This document shows, in pieces, positions 35,520-47,045 of a stretch of 64,000 bases of DNA. The translations under genes and the position numbers were made by a program. Source of the stretch: Ashinkailepas kermadecensis (taxonomy: Eukaryota; Arthropoda; Thecostraca; Neolepadidae). How positions within the stretch are numbered: position 1 is the stretch's first letter; each line of letters starts with the position of its first letter. Location of the stretch: positions 1,912,501-1,976,500 of the forward strand of contig JAOTOM010005186.1 in the NCBI GenBank assembly GCA_034440615.1, written 5' to 3'. Under the pieces are notes generated by a model that was given only the letters and a program-made list of their open reading frames with translations, had not been told where the DNA came from and did not search any database.

Positions 35520-38500
35520 TGAAGGTGCGTATACAAAACAGCTAAATATTTAGCTGTTTTGATAGAGATGTTCCAAACACACTGCTTGCCATAAAAAAAA
35601 ATATATATAGTAGTCCTGCTATGTGAAATCTTTAGCGTATTCCAAGAGTATCTACATAAAATTTCGTGCCAATTTTGAAGTTCCAAACAAATATTTGCAT
35701 GCATATAATGAAAGCAGTGGATGGTTCAAGTTCTCGATTAAAGCATGTTAGGAACATCCGTTCATGAAATTTTATTAATCCGCGCTTCTCTCCGGTCAGA
35801 TCTTCACACCCTGTTTCTGGAGGGGGTTCTCATTAAGGACTCCAATGTAACTTCCAACTGAATGTTGCACGAAAACGAGCGGGATAGCATTGGAAAGCCA
35901 TTGACGAATTGGTTCCCAAAAAACGGTCTCATTTAATTTTTTTTGATTACTTTGAAACCAAACTATGGGTTTTTGCTTATAAAAAAAAGGTCCCAAAAAC
36001 ATTTGATATCGGCATGTTAGGATAGTTCAGGTCGCATGATACACATTTAGCATCATTTAGGCCATGGAAACACGAAATATATTACAAAAATAGCAGTGTC
36101 CAAATAGCCTTAAATAATAAAGTCATCAAGTCATAAAGCCATAAAGTGTTAGAATTGGTAAGAGCCCCAGGGGCTGATCTGGGTGAGGCCTGTAAAGAGA
36201 AGACACCATAAGCCTGGACAAAAAGATGCTCAGCACCCCAACCAATGCTACATCCCAAATTCAAAAGAAGCTATCCACCAACCACACACCCACCAATATC
36301 TATGTACCTACCTGTATAGCCTTATTTACTCGATCCCGCCAACATACGCATGGATGGAGTGCTCCATCAACAATTTCAAACTCTATCGATGCCTGCTTAA
36401 AGTAGCCTGCACAGTGTACACCTACCAGCATAAATATCACCACATCCACCACTAACCAGAAGTCAAGAACAAGATTATCCAACCTAAAATATTTGTCTAC
36501 GCTATGTTTAACTACATTCAATGAGGGGCTCCCCACAACATCAACAGGCAGCTTATTCCATTGATCAATCACCCTTTGACTGAAAACCAGTTGGCGCTAA
36601 GCTGTTCTACATCTTGACTTGTCCAACCTGAATTGATGACCCCTATGTGATGCTCTAAATGGAATAGCATCATTCAAACTGCCTTTATCTAACCCTTTAG
36701 CGATTTTGCACATTTCAATCATATCACCCCTTAATCTCCTATACTTGAGTGGGTGCATATCCAATGTCATAAGCCTTTCTCCATATTCTAAGTTACCTAG
36801 TCCACTGATGAGTCCATCGGCTTTGCGCTGCACTCTTTCCAACATATGTATATCTCTTTCTAGTATGGGCTCCATGTCTGTACAGAAAATTCGAAGTGGG
36901 TTAGCACATAGGCTAAATATATATTTTGCACGACTTCCTTGCACATATACCTCACACTTCTCTTAATGATTCCTAATATTCTGATTGCCATGTTCCTAGC
37001 TGAGAAACATTGTTTTTTCTGCGTCATGGTCATTTGAAGCTAACGTACCTAAGCCTCTTTCCTTTTCAACGACATCCAGTTCCCTATCTCCATTTGTATA
37101 TCCGAATGTCTCGCCTGCGGTCCCCAGATGTATTGGCTTGCATGTTTCATAGTGCAAATACATCTGCTATTAATCGGCCCACTTTTTAGGTCCTCCAAGT
37201 CTAGTTGAATATTATTAGATTGATCAATATTGTTAGCCACCCATGCAAGCTTGATGTAATCAGCAAATTATAAACACCCTATTCCTCACCCTATCTCAAT
37301 ATTGTTCTTAAATATTACAAAAGAATGGGACCTAGAACAGAGCCCTGTAACACGCGACTGTATCCTACTTTGATTATCTATCTATATTCGACATCTATCA
37401 GAATTTGATTATCTACTTCTCTAGTTACGTACTCCATGAACTCCAGTAGGTTAGCTAAGCAAGATATCGAGACTGAAGACAATCTATCGAGACCAAGACT
37501 ATCGAGACCAAGACTAAGCAAGATCGAAGACAATGTTGAGTATCCCTTAGAAGTGTGTGCCTATCCCTATCTAGACGAGTCTGAACATTCACCTTGACCA
37601 GTTTTTCCAGTACCTTGCAAACTAGCGAGGTTAAACTTGCTGGTCTGTAGTTTCCTACACATTTCATGCTTCCCTGTTTGAACATTGGTACTACATTTGC
37701 ATTTCGCCACTCTTCAGGTACTTCAGAATACTCGAAAGACCGCCTGAGAATGGTACCTAGTGGAACCAATAAAACTTGAACACACTCTACTAAGATCCTA
37801 GCATGTATATCATCAGGTCCAGCACATTTGTTTGGTTTTATTTTCTGCAACTGCTTTTCTACATCTTCGGTAGTTATTGTAGGATTTCTAACATATCACC
37901 TGCTTTAGCATGGCCTTCAGTGGTTTCAAATGTTCTTGAGTTATCTTTAGTAAAGACGGATGAGAATTTCTTGCTAGGCTTAACCCACATTGTACACTTT
38001 ATCTTGACCTGACCACAGGCCACTTAACGGAGGTCAAATACATTGCATAAGGAACTTCCCCTGATTCCCTGCATGCATAGCAAACTTCCCTGCATGCATA
38101 GCAAAGTAAAAATAATGTTAGAATAACATGCGTATTCCAAAAGGAAAAAGTGTCCGAAAACGGACCAAAATTGATTGTGACTTGAAGTCGCTGACCTGAC
38201 GTCAAGCAAAATTCCGAAATAGATATCTTGGCACAGTGCCACGTTGACACACACACGTTGCAAGGTTCATTTCGATATCTCTTCATGCGCACGAGTTATC
38301 GATCCTCAAACATTTTTGGAGGTGGTCGTATTTGATTTAAGTTTGGTAAATGCTCTGCACCTGACATGACCTGAGGTTGAAATTTTTACTTCAGACGCGA
38401 AAATTATAACGGAAAAGCTAGCGAAAATCAAACGGCGCTGCACCCGTTTTCCCCGCTGTCGCAGAAAAACCTCAGGAGAACGCAAAAAGACCCCGCCCCC

Positions 38501-39903
38501 GAGACATAGGGCGGGGAAAAAACAGAATTGGACTGTCATGCAATGCAAAGAAGAGCAATCGCAAGCCCTTCCCTGTATCCACTTGGCGCACTTCATTTGA
38601 CCATGCATTAGCATGGTGACTTCATTTGACTTCATTTGACCATAAGCACCTCAAATCATCTCGAACGCCTTATCAGTGGTAAGCCAATGTTCAATCAGCA
38701 GAACAGTGATTAAGAGTGACTACACAGTGGACTTGGGAAAGCAGCCAGTGAGATATGTCCCACGGCTTTCACGATCTCGACCATAAGCAATACGGGGGAA
38801 GTGGCGCTTCCACAGCACCTTCAACACACACGAACACAGCTTGGGTACATTCTGCACTCCTGCTACGGCCAACATTGGAATTGAAGCCATTGACCTGGTG
38901 AACATGAATTCTCTTCCATGTTTTTCACTGATGCCATCTGAAAGATATCTTTCTTCTGACCTTTGGAGTCAGGTACTAGAGGGTGCAACATGCACACATA
39001 AATTACCAAATACGTATGTCTCTATCCGTGTGAAGGTCATGGGTATATCGACGGGAACCAATTGTGCGTACTGACATGCGAGCAAACACAATTGTGCTCA
39101 GGAGTACATAGCAAAAGTACACTGAGAGTACAAAATGCGTTGCTAAGAAGTGATAACAGCCAATGAAGCACTGGAAACACATTAGTGACGGGGTAGTTAC
39201 GGATATTTATGGAAATAAACAATGGCAGCCATAATTTGTTGCAGTTGATATTGTCATCAGCAGGATAAACACTGACAACCACTGTAAAGCCGTTCAGCAA
39301 AACGCGATGAAACTATCAACACAAAGGGCGTCCAGCAACACGTTAGTGCGGTTGACGAAGGGCGAAGAAGGCGGTTGCGGTTGTTCGCATTGTCAGCGGC
39401 ATGCCTACATGCTGTCAATCGTGTTTCAGGTGTTCGTCCTCGCCGCCGTTCTGGCCGCTGCTGTTGCCGCCCCGGCCAGCCCGCCTTCCTACCACTCCGC
39501 CCCTGTCCACAAGCCCGCTCCTGTCTACAACCCCGCTCCCTATCATCCGGACTCCAAGTACAATGAGGAGGTACAGCCGTATGCCTACGGCTATGCCGTC
39601 AACGACCAGTACACGGGCGCCAGCTTCACCAAGACCGAACAGAGCGACGGGCAGAATACCCAGGGCTCCTACTCCGTGGCTCTGCCCGACGGCCGCATCC
39701 AGCACGTCAACTACGTCGCCGACCACTACGGCGGCTACAACGCCGAGGTGACCTACGAGGGAGAGGCTCAGTACCCTGAGGACCACGCCGCCCCGGCCTA
39801 CAAGCCTGCCCCCTATGGCCCAGCCCCAGCCTACAGGGCTTCGCAAGTCTATAAACCTGTTCCGGTGTACAAGCCATCCTACAAGCCTGCTGTAGTATAC
39901 TAA
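35520..39903 (+). CDS. Cuticle protein with RR-2 chitin-binding domain (gene 1)
   Basis: Structural protein predicted to be secreted by epidermis and to bind chitin in the cuticle. Exon 1 (35520-35525) codes only Met-Lys and ends at donor GTGCGT; exon 2 (39430-39903) starts after TTTCAG, phase 0. The joined product is about 159 residues: a hydrophobic signal peptide (residues 1-16, ending AVAA), a Pro/Tyr-rich stretch (18-50), an extended Rebers-Riddiford domain (about 52-114, with PYAYGYAV, YTG, SDG, GSYSVALPDGR and VNYVADH), and a YKP-rich tail ending at TAA. The 3.9-kb intron holds an antisense LINE remnant. The exon 1 assignment rests on its match to the other three genes and is inferred. 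No AATAAA follows closely; AATACA at 40021-40026 could serve. RR-2 proteins are typical of hard cuticle. Confidence 0.85.
36080..38010 (-). mobile_element. Degenerate CR1/L2-like LINE, reverse transcriptase remnant
   Basis: On the minus strand, inside the gene 1 intron and antisense to it. Reading from 38010 downward: an SSVFTKDN-like segment, KPNKCAGPDDIH, VPEEWRNANVVPMF and NYRPASLTSLVCKVLEKL (37850-37560), then QGSVLGPIL (near 37340), a catalytic motif decayed to FADYIKLA (about 37235-37275, normally FADD), and C-terminal pieces near 36944-36597 and 36572 (DQWNKLP). Several stops and frameshifts and an internal deletion make it non-functional. The 5' half, including the endonuclease, is absent, as in many 5'-truncated LINE copies. 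The clade is inferred from motif wording only. Confidence 0.8.
38011..39306. other. Rest of gene 1 intron, no feature recognised
   Basis: Unique sequence with a short duplicated CCCTGCATGCATAGCAAA (about 38065-38105). Nothing else is supported. Confidence 0.5.
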
Positions 39904-40274
39904 GGGAGGTCGGGGATTGGTAATGTCACAGTTATCAGTCGAAATGACTGTTTATTATTATTTCTTGACACAGTTGTGTTTGTCCTGTGATGCTTGTTCT
40001 GATCTGTACCTGATCATTTGAATACACAATGATGAGATGTATGTTGTTCTTTATGAAGACTGTTCCCATAATATATGGTACAAAAAAATGGACGCGGGAA
40101 TGTCACGACTTAGTAGTATTCCCGGCAAGAATCAGTGACTTGAAGCAGGGAAAGCGAAACAGCTGGATGGAGCGAAAAATACATGTCCTACCTCTTCTCC
40201 TGTTAGGCAGGTCACGAGTCGCAACTAAACGAAAGCGGTGATCAAAATGGCATGGCAATGCCTTCAAAAGGAAG
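39904..40274. other. 3' flank of gene 1
   Basis: Probable 3' UTR and flank. The AATACA variant signal at 40021 is the nearest polyadenylation-like hexamer. Confidence 0.4.
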
Positions 40275-40340
40275 CTTAATACACACACACACATACACAC
40301 ACACCCACGCACGCACACACGCACACACACACACACACTT
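40275..40340. repeat. (CA)n microsatellite
   Basis: Imperfect CA dinucleotide run with interruptions (ACACGCAC). Confidence 0.95.
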
Positions 40341-40974
40341 TTATTATAATCAGTAAGGGGAATTCGGTCGGAAAACAGCGCATTGGCGAGGGTGGGAGGG
40401 AGAAGGAATTCCACTTCCACGAGCTCGGTTTGGCACCGGTTCGTTATCTTGACTCGCCCATAACAGGCATCCACACCTGACACGGGTGGCACGGTGTCGT
40501 CTGCTATAAGTATCTGCTATAAGTGTCGTCTGCTTCAGGGACATACTGTCTCTGATGACTGACTGCTACAGGGACATACTGTCTCTGATGACTGCTACAT
40601 CTGACTGCTACATGGTCGCACTGGTGACCCATTCCATAATGGGTGGATATCTACACCCATTTTATGGGTGAAACACAGAGGCAGAAACAGAACTTTCTTC
40701 GGGGGCCCGCCCTCAAGAAAAATGTGATAAAAGCCGATTACTGTCGGCGCGCGAAGCCCGACGAAAATTTCTGGTTTTATGTGGTGAATATCTCAGAATT
40801 TCTTGTTTGAACTATAGTATTTTTGGTTGCAAAGCCTCTCCCCCCCCCCCCCTTGGCCGCGCCTCTGGTTGGACAGTAGCTTTTTCTACTCCTTTACAAC
40901 TTCATTTAAATGATGGGTACCTCATCTCTAGTAGGCAGTCATAATGGGTGTGCGTTAGCGTTCCATTTGATAAT
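40341..40974. other. Unique sequence, no gene seen
   Basis: Includes a short duplication of GGGACATACTGTCTCTGATG (about 40538 and 40571) and a C run near 40838-40851. Confidence 0.5.
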
Positions 40975-41335
40975 GTACACAATAAAGGAGTGGTGCTTGA
41001 CACCTGTAATGCTAACATGATGCAGTATGAATATTCGTACAATAAATGAGTGCTACTTGACACGTGTAATGCTAACATGAGTGTAGTATGATTATTCGTA
41101 CAATAAATGAGTGCTACTTAACACCTGTAATGCTAACATGAGTGTAGTATGATTATTCGTACAATAAATGAGTGGTACTTAACACCTGTAATGTCAACAT
41201 GAGTGTAACCTGATTATTCGTACAATAAATGAGTGTTACTTGACACGTGCAATGCTAACATGGGTGTATTATGATAATTCGTGCAACAAATGAGTGTTGC
41301 TTGACATCTGTAATACGGAATTGAGTGTAGTTGGG
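40975..41335. repeat. 61-bp minisatellite with AATAAA in each unit
   Basis: About six diverged copies. AATAAA occurs at 40981, 41041, 41102, 41163 and 41224 (AACAAA at 41285), each followed by GAGTG and CTTRACAC-like sequence. It lies 1.1 kb beyond the gene 1 stop codon. Confidence 0.9.
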
Positions 41336-41436
41336 GCCAAATGCACCCATTATAATTAAGCGCATGCATCGCACATGCGCCAGCAGACGTGGCGGACGGC
41401 GTCCTCGCGTCGCCATTGCTCCCAAACACAGACGGA

Positions 41437-42066
41437 ACGGCGACAGGCGAGTTAAAGGTGTTAAACAGGCGACAGGCGGGTTAAAGGTGTTAAACAGGCG
41501 ACAGGCGGGTTAAAGGTGTTAAACAGGCGACAGGCGGGTTAAAGGTGTTAAACAGGCGACATGCGGGTTAAATGTGTTAAACAGGCGACATGCGAGTTAA
41601 ATGTGTTAAACAGGCGACATGCGAGTTAAAGGTGTTAAACAGGCGACATGCGAGTTAAAGGTGTTAAACAGGCGACAGGCGGGTTAAAGGTGTTAAACAG
41701 GCGACAGGCAAGTTAAAGGTGTTAAACAGGCGACATGCGAGTTAAAGGTGTTAAACAGGCGACAGGCGAGTTAAAGGTGTTAAACAGGCGACATGCGGGT
41801 TAAAGGTGTTAAACAGGCGACATGCGAGTTAAAGGTGTTAAACAGGCGGCATGCGAGTTAAAGGTGTTAAACAGGCGACAGGCGGGTTAAAGGTGTTAAA
41901 CAGGCGACAGGCGAGTTAAAGGTGTTAAACAGGCGACATGCGAGTTAAAGGTGTTAAACAGGCGACATGCGAGTTAAAGGTGTTAAACAGGCGACAGGCG
42001 GGTTAAAGTTGTTAAACGGCGACAGGCGAGTTAAAGGTGTTAAACAGGCGACAGGCGAGTTAAAGG
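41437..42066. repeat. 29-bp minisatellite, about 21 copies
   Basis: Units of GTTAAAGGTGTTAAACAGGC followed by GACAGGCGG or GACATGCGA. Confidence 0.95.
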
Positions 42067-43192
42067 TGAGCTGATGGCGATGTGCTTTGCTCCTCCTTGC
42101 GATGTGATGTGATGTTTGCAAAGCTGTAGAGGAGCTGAATTTCATAGTACCTGACTTGTATAAGTATAGCCAGGTGCTATTAGTCATGTGCGGGGGTGAG
42201 TTGCATTGGCAACTCATCCCTGCATGTAATCTGTACCCTTCAGTGAGATGAGTTCGCCAGCGAAAAAGTCTAAGTGTTGCTTACTTTGGTAATAAATGTG
42301 GCGGGTGGCCGGAGTAAATTTTGCTGGTCCATATGTCATACCTTTGTTGAGCCATGGTCATAATGAGTGCCAATAAAATATGAGATGCTAAGCTATGAGC
42401 AAGTTGCTGTTCAGGGTATCTGGACATGATAATCGATTTCTATGCTTCTGAGAAATCATACCCTCCTACCTATGTTGGCTTGGGAATCCAATAATTTGAC
42501 CTTTTAGGATGAGACCCATCGGGCAGCCCCTACCGATTTGGGTCTGCCCATTGTCTCCATGCATTGCTTTTCCATAAACAATCTTCATAACTTAGCACTC
42601 TTGCCTCTGGATGAGGGTAAACGAGATGCATGCAGGACCTGCTACTGCAAGCTGCTAGATAAGCTGCTAGATAAGCTGCTAGATAAGCTGCTAGATAAGC
42701 TGCTAGATAAGCTTCAACCAGTCAAGTTCATATTTGTCCTTTGCAATTCACGAGCAGCGGCTGCTCACGGATAAATACAGACACTTCACAAATTCCCAGT
42801 ACACTCTAGTGGTGCCCAGTGTTATGGACATGACACAAATTGCATGGCTAGTACCTATTGCATGGTTGTTCTGTATTTAGCATATAATGCACATGATGAC
42901 AAATATTTTACTCGGAAATGGCAATAATTCAGCAAGTCATGGAATCACTGTACATTTGTATTGTCTTGATTCAATTGGTTCGGCAACATATTGATTAATA
43001 TAATAATGCAGTTTGAGCGTCCCTTGGCCCACATGAGCATGCTGGATGGATTTAACAGGAGAAGCAAACATAATATTAGCAGTGCACCAAACCCTCGTTC
43101 TTATTACCACCACTATGGCCAACACTTTCATTCTGAATCCCAAACCATCAATTTACTCCACTCCATACCATGATTGGATGTCTACTATTAAA
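42067..43192. other. Unique sequence with a small 12-bp array
   Basis: Five copies of AAGCTGCTAGAT lie at about 42647-42712. No gene recognised. Confidence 0.5.
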
Positions 43193-43435
43193 GTTACATG
43201 TGGGGAGGACGACTTTGGGTCACGAAATACAGAGAGGGTATATATAAGTATAATACAAATAATAAGTATACAATAGGTATAATAGGAAATTAGTATAGTA
43301 CAAACACTATACAAGTTACATGTGGGGAGGACGACTTTGGGTAACGAAATACAGAGAGGGTATATATAAGTATAATACAAATAATAAGTATACAATAGGT
43401 ATAATACGAAATAAGTATAGTACAAACACTTCCTG
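43193..43435. repeat. 122-bp tandem duplication
   Basis: GTTACATGTGGGGAGGACGA begins copies at 43193 and 43315. The copies are almost identical and each holds TATATATAAG and GTATAATAC-like AT-rich sequence. Confidence 0.92.
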
Positions 43436-43536
43436 AAACCTATGACATCCGAATCTCAGCTTGCACATTCCAGTGAAACTTAAGCTCTCGATCAGAGCAA
43501 TTCACTGTTCAGCAGCACCATTCAACCTCCAAATAT

Positions 43537-43969
<433 letters not shown>

Positions 43970-44218
43970 CAAAATATTGGGAAATGTTGTCTCCACATGG
44001 CATCACTTGGAGCAAGCATTGCTCGTGACAAATTGTCTGCAATTTGGTCGCAGACAGCTGGTGGGTGATCTCACATCAGACGCGAGATTTGTCGGCGATC
44101 TGGGTGGCAGGGGGATCGGAGCGGTGGCGGTGTGCCCCCGCCCCTCCCGCCCCCTCCGCCTGCCATGGCATTGGGCTGCGGGGGCAGCGGCGGCGGTCGT
44201 GACCTCCCGCCGTCCTGC

Positions 44219-44257
44219 TATAAAAAGGCCCGGCCGACTACAGCCGCCACCATCACT
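44219..44257 (+). promoter_or_regulatory. Core promoter of cuticle gene 2
   Basis: TATAAAAAG at 44219-44227. Initiator-like CATCACTGC follows with candidate start A at 44252 (33 nt) or 44255. Predicted 5' UTR is about 27-30 nt before ATG at 44281. Confidence 0.7.
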
Positions 44258-44280
44258 GCTCACCGCCCAGCCGAAGCAAC

Positions 44281-45888
44281 ATGAAGGTACGCAGCTGCGA
44301 CGGCCGGCGCATGGCGCGGCGTGACGTGACGTTACGACAGGGTGTCGGCCGCGACGCCGCCAGGTGCGACGCTCCGTGACGGCCGGCCCGGTGTGTGTGC
44401 ATGTGTGCGTGTGTGTGTGACCTGGTCGCTGTCACGGAGCGGCGCACGGGTCGTGGTGGCCGGCAGTGCGTGCAAGATGGATCCGCCGATCCTACGCGGC
44501 CACTTTTGTTCGTTCACCTGTCGGGAGAGTGGTGGCATTGTGCCGGCTCTGAGCGTCCCCCATCGGTCTCCGCTGCTGAGGCCGCGATGACCTGTGCCGT
44601 GTCCGACCTGTGCTGTTGGTCGGTCTCCGCTGTTGGGGCCGCGATGACCTGTGCCGTGTCCGACCTGTGCTGTTGGTCAGTCTCCGCTGTTGAGGCCGCG
44701 ATGACCTGTGCCGTGTCCGACCTGTGCTGTTGGTCGGTCTCCGCTGTTGGGGCCGCGATGACCTGTGCCGTGTCCGACCTGTGCTGTTGGTCGGTCTCCG
44801 CTGCTGAGGCCGCGATGACCTGTGCCGTGTCCGACCTGTGCTGTTGGTCAGTCTCCGCTGTTGGGGCCGCGATGACCTGTGACGTGTCCGACCTGTGCTG
44901 TTGGTCGGTCTCCGCTGTTGAGGCCGCGATGACCTGTGCCGTGTCCGACCTGTGCTGTTGGTCGGTCTCCGCTGATGAGGCCGCGATGACCTGTGCCGTG
45001 TCCGACCTGTGCTGTTGGTCAGTCTCCGCTGTTGGGGCCGCGATGACCTGTGCCGTGTCCGACCTGTGCTGTTGGTCGGTCTCCGCTGTTGGGGCCGCGA
45101 TGACCTGTGCCGTGTCCGACCTGTGCTGTTGGTCGGTCTCCGCTGATGAGGCCGCGATGACCTGTGCCGTGTCCGACCTGTGCTGTTGGTCGGTCTCCGC
45201 TGATGAGGCCGCGATGACCTGTGACGTGTCCGACCTGTGCTGTTGGTCGGTCTCCGCTGTTGGGGCCGCGATGACCTGTGCCGTGTCCGACCTGTGCTGT
45301 TGGTCGGTCTCCGCTGTTGAGGCCGCGATGACCTGTGCCGTCGTGCCGTGTCTGACCTGTGCCGTTGGTCGGTTTCAGGTGTTCGTTATCGCCGCTGTTC
45401 TGGCCGTGGCCACCGCCGCGCCAGCCCCCGAGACCCCGGTTTACAAGCCCGCCCCGGTGCCCTACCGCCCGGTACCGGCCTACAAGCCCGCGCCCTACCG
45501 CCCTGCGCCGGCCTACAAGCCAGCGCCCTACCACCCGGTACCGGCCTACAAGCCAGCGCCCTACCACTCGGAGCCCGAGTACAAGGAGGAGGCCAAGCCG
45601 TTCGCTTACGACTACGCTGTCAACGACCACTACACCGGCACCAACTTCGCCAAGAACGAGCAGAGCGATGGACACAGCACCCAGGGATATTACACCGTGG
45701 CCCTGCCCGACGGTCGGATCCAGCACGTCAAGTATGTCGCCGACCACTACGGCGGCTACAACGCCGAGGTGACCTACGAGGGAGAGGCTCAGTACCCTGA
45801 GTACCGCCCCGCCCCGGCCTACAAGCCCGCTCCGTACAAGCCCGCCCCGGCCTACCCTGCGCCTCCTCCCTACAAGCCCAAGTATTAA
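44281..45888 (+). CDS. Cuticle protein with RR-2 chitin-binding domain (gene 2)
   Basis: Exon 1 (44281-44286) codes Met-Lys and is followed by donor GTACGC. Exon 2 (45379-45888) follows TTTCAG in phase 0 and ends at TAA. The product is about 171 residues: signal peptide (1-16, ending ATAA), the longest Pro/Tyr-rich linker of the four (about 18-70, repeating AYKPAPY(R/H)P), one RR-2 domain (about 76-138: PFAYDYAV, YTGTNFAKNEQSDG, ALPDGRIQHVKYVADHYGGYNAEV), and a YKPAP tail ending PKY. Predicted role is secreted chitin-binding structural protein. The 1.1-kb intron is mostly a 57-bp array that meets the splice acceptor. Reading through the intron from the first ATG meets TGA at 44377, so retention would truncate the product. 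Codons are strongly C-ending, as in the other three genes. Confidence 0.88.
44563..45350. repeat. 57-bp intronic minisatellite, 13 full copies
   Basis: GCGATGACCTGTGCCGTGTC recurs every 57 bp, with ATG at 44587, 44644 and so on to 45328. The last, partial copy runs into the acceptor of gene 2: repeat TTGGTCGGTCTCCG corresponds to acceptor TTGGTCGGTTTCAG. The unit is a multiple of three and open in the same frame as exon 2 (MTCAVSDLCCWSVSAVGAA). Confidence 0.95.
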
Positions 45889-45964
45889 ATAACGCGTACT
45901 GCTGTCGTTTACAACATGTGTGGTGTGTGATATTTATGGTGTGTCCGTACCTGTTTTGCATTGA

Positions 45965-45970
45965 AATAAA
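45965..45970 (+). terminator. Polyadenylation signal of gene 2
   Basis: AATAAA lies 77 nt after the stop codon, with GT-rich sequence downstream (GTGTGTGG near 46002). Confidence 0.75.
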
Positions 45971-46415
45971 GCGTCAACTTATTGAGTGGCCTGATGTATA
46001 GCTGTGTGTGGCTGCGAGTGGCAACACGTCCGGGTGGACACCTAGGCGGGCCCCTGGGCGGAAATCTGAGCGGATCTGTCTTATAGTCCCAACACCGTTC
46101 TTTAGTTAGGGTGCTGGTGGCCGTGAGAACGTCAGGTGCAGTTTACAATATGTACGGAGATTCAGCACAAGGAGTGAGCACAAGTAGCCCATATGGGTAC
46201 TGGACGCACAATGGCAAGGGTCAAAAGCACAACGAAACCGAATATCCTCGTGCATACCAGTCAGAGGCGCCTTTCCTCGGCAAGTATTTACGTGGTTGTA
46301 CACCAAAACGACTTCAAGCATGCATGAAGAGCCAAATTGATTTTGAATGGGATACGTGGACCAAATTTCATTACAAGAAGCAGAAGCAAAATCCGCCATC
46401 CTTCCATGGGACTGA
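45971..46415. other. Unique sequence, no gene recognised
   Basis: Open frames near 46106-46548 lack recognisable features. Confidence 0.45.
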
Positions 46416-46490
46416 GCTCATAGAGCACGAGACCCCGAGACACGAGCACAAGCAAGTGGAGCATTTAGCCTCTGCGCCACCGGGAACTCC
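46416..46490 (-). mobile_element. Possible tRNA-like SINE head
   Basis: On the minus strand a good box A match TGGCGCAGAGG (46469-46479) is followed about 33 nt later by a poor box B match (GGTCTCGTGC). Likely a decayed SINE, but evidence is thin. Confidence 0.3.
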
Positions 46491-46808
46491 TTTCCTTGAA
46501 CAAATATCAAGAGTATTTCAGTGGAAATATTGTGGTGAGTGTTGCTAATATTTAAATGAAAAGGACAGATTTGGCAGTGAGTGGGAAAATTGGAGCTTGA
46601 CATGCGGTGTTTCATTCTGGAAACCTGTTGAAAATTGGCCGCCAGCGGAAAAAACCACCCCAAACCGCTTCTTGCAGCGAAGATTCAGTACACTTCATGT
46701 AGACTAGCGGAATAGCATTGGTACAAATCAAAACTAAAGAAAACAGTTGACTCTGATGGAAAACATATAACTCGAAACGCTGCAACAACAAAAAAGTTGC
46801 TATTTCAA
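46491..46808. other. Unique sequence, no gene seen
   Basis: Nothing recognisable. Confidence 0.5.
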
Positions 46809-47045
46809 AAGCGTGTCACTGCGGCCAGGTCGGGTCACAAGCCCGGCCAGGTCGGGCCCGGCCAGGTCGGGTCACAAGTGTGTCACTCCGGCCAGGTCGG
46901 GTCACAAGTGTGTCACTCCGGCCAGGTCGGGTCACAAGCGTGTCACTGCGGCCAGGTCGGGCCCGGCCAGGTCGGGTCACAAGTGTGTCACTCCGGCCAG
47001 GTCGGGTCACAAGCGTGTCACTGCGGCCAGGTCGGGTCACAAGTG
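46809..47045. repeat. 30-bp minisatellite
   Basis: Units of GTGTCACTCCGGCCAGGTCG plus GGTCACAAGT, with a 15-bp GCCCGGCCAGGTCGG insertion in two places. It abuts the 5' edge of the pseudogene that follows. Confidence 0.92.

Noticed and set aside
44401..45888. Gene 2 read as one long exon including the 57-bp repeats
   Set aside because: The acceptor TTTCAG and the Met-Lys plus GT donor at 44281 match the three other genes. The long frame would lack a signal peptide at its start.
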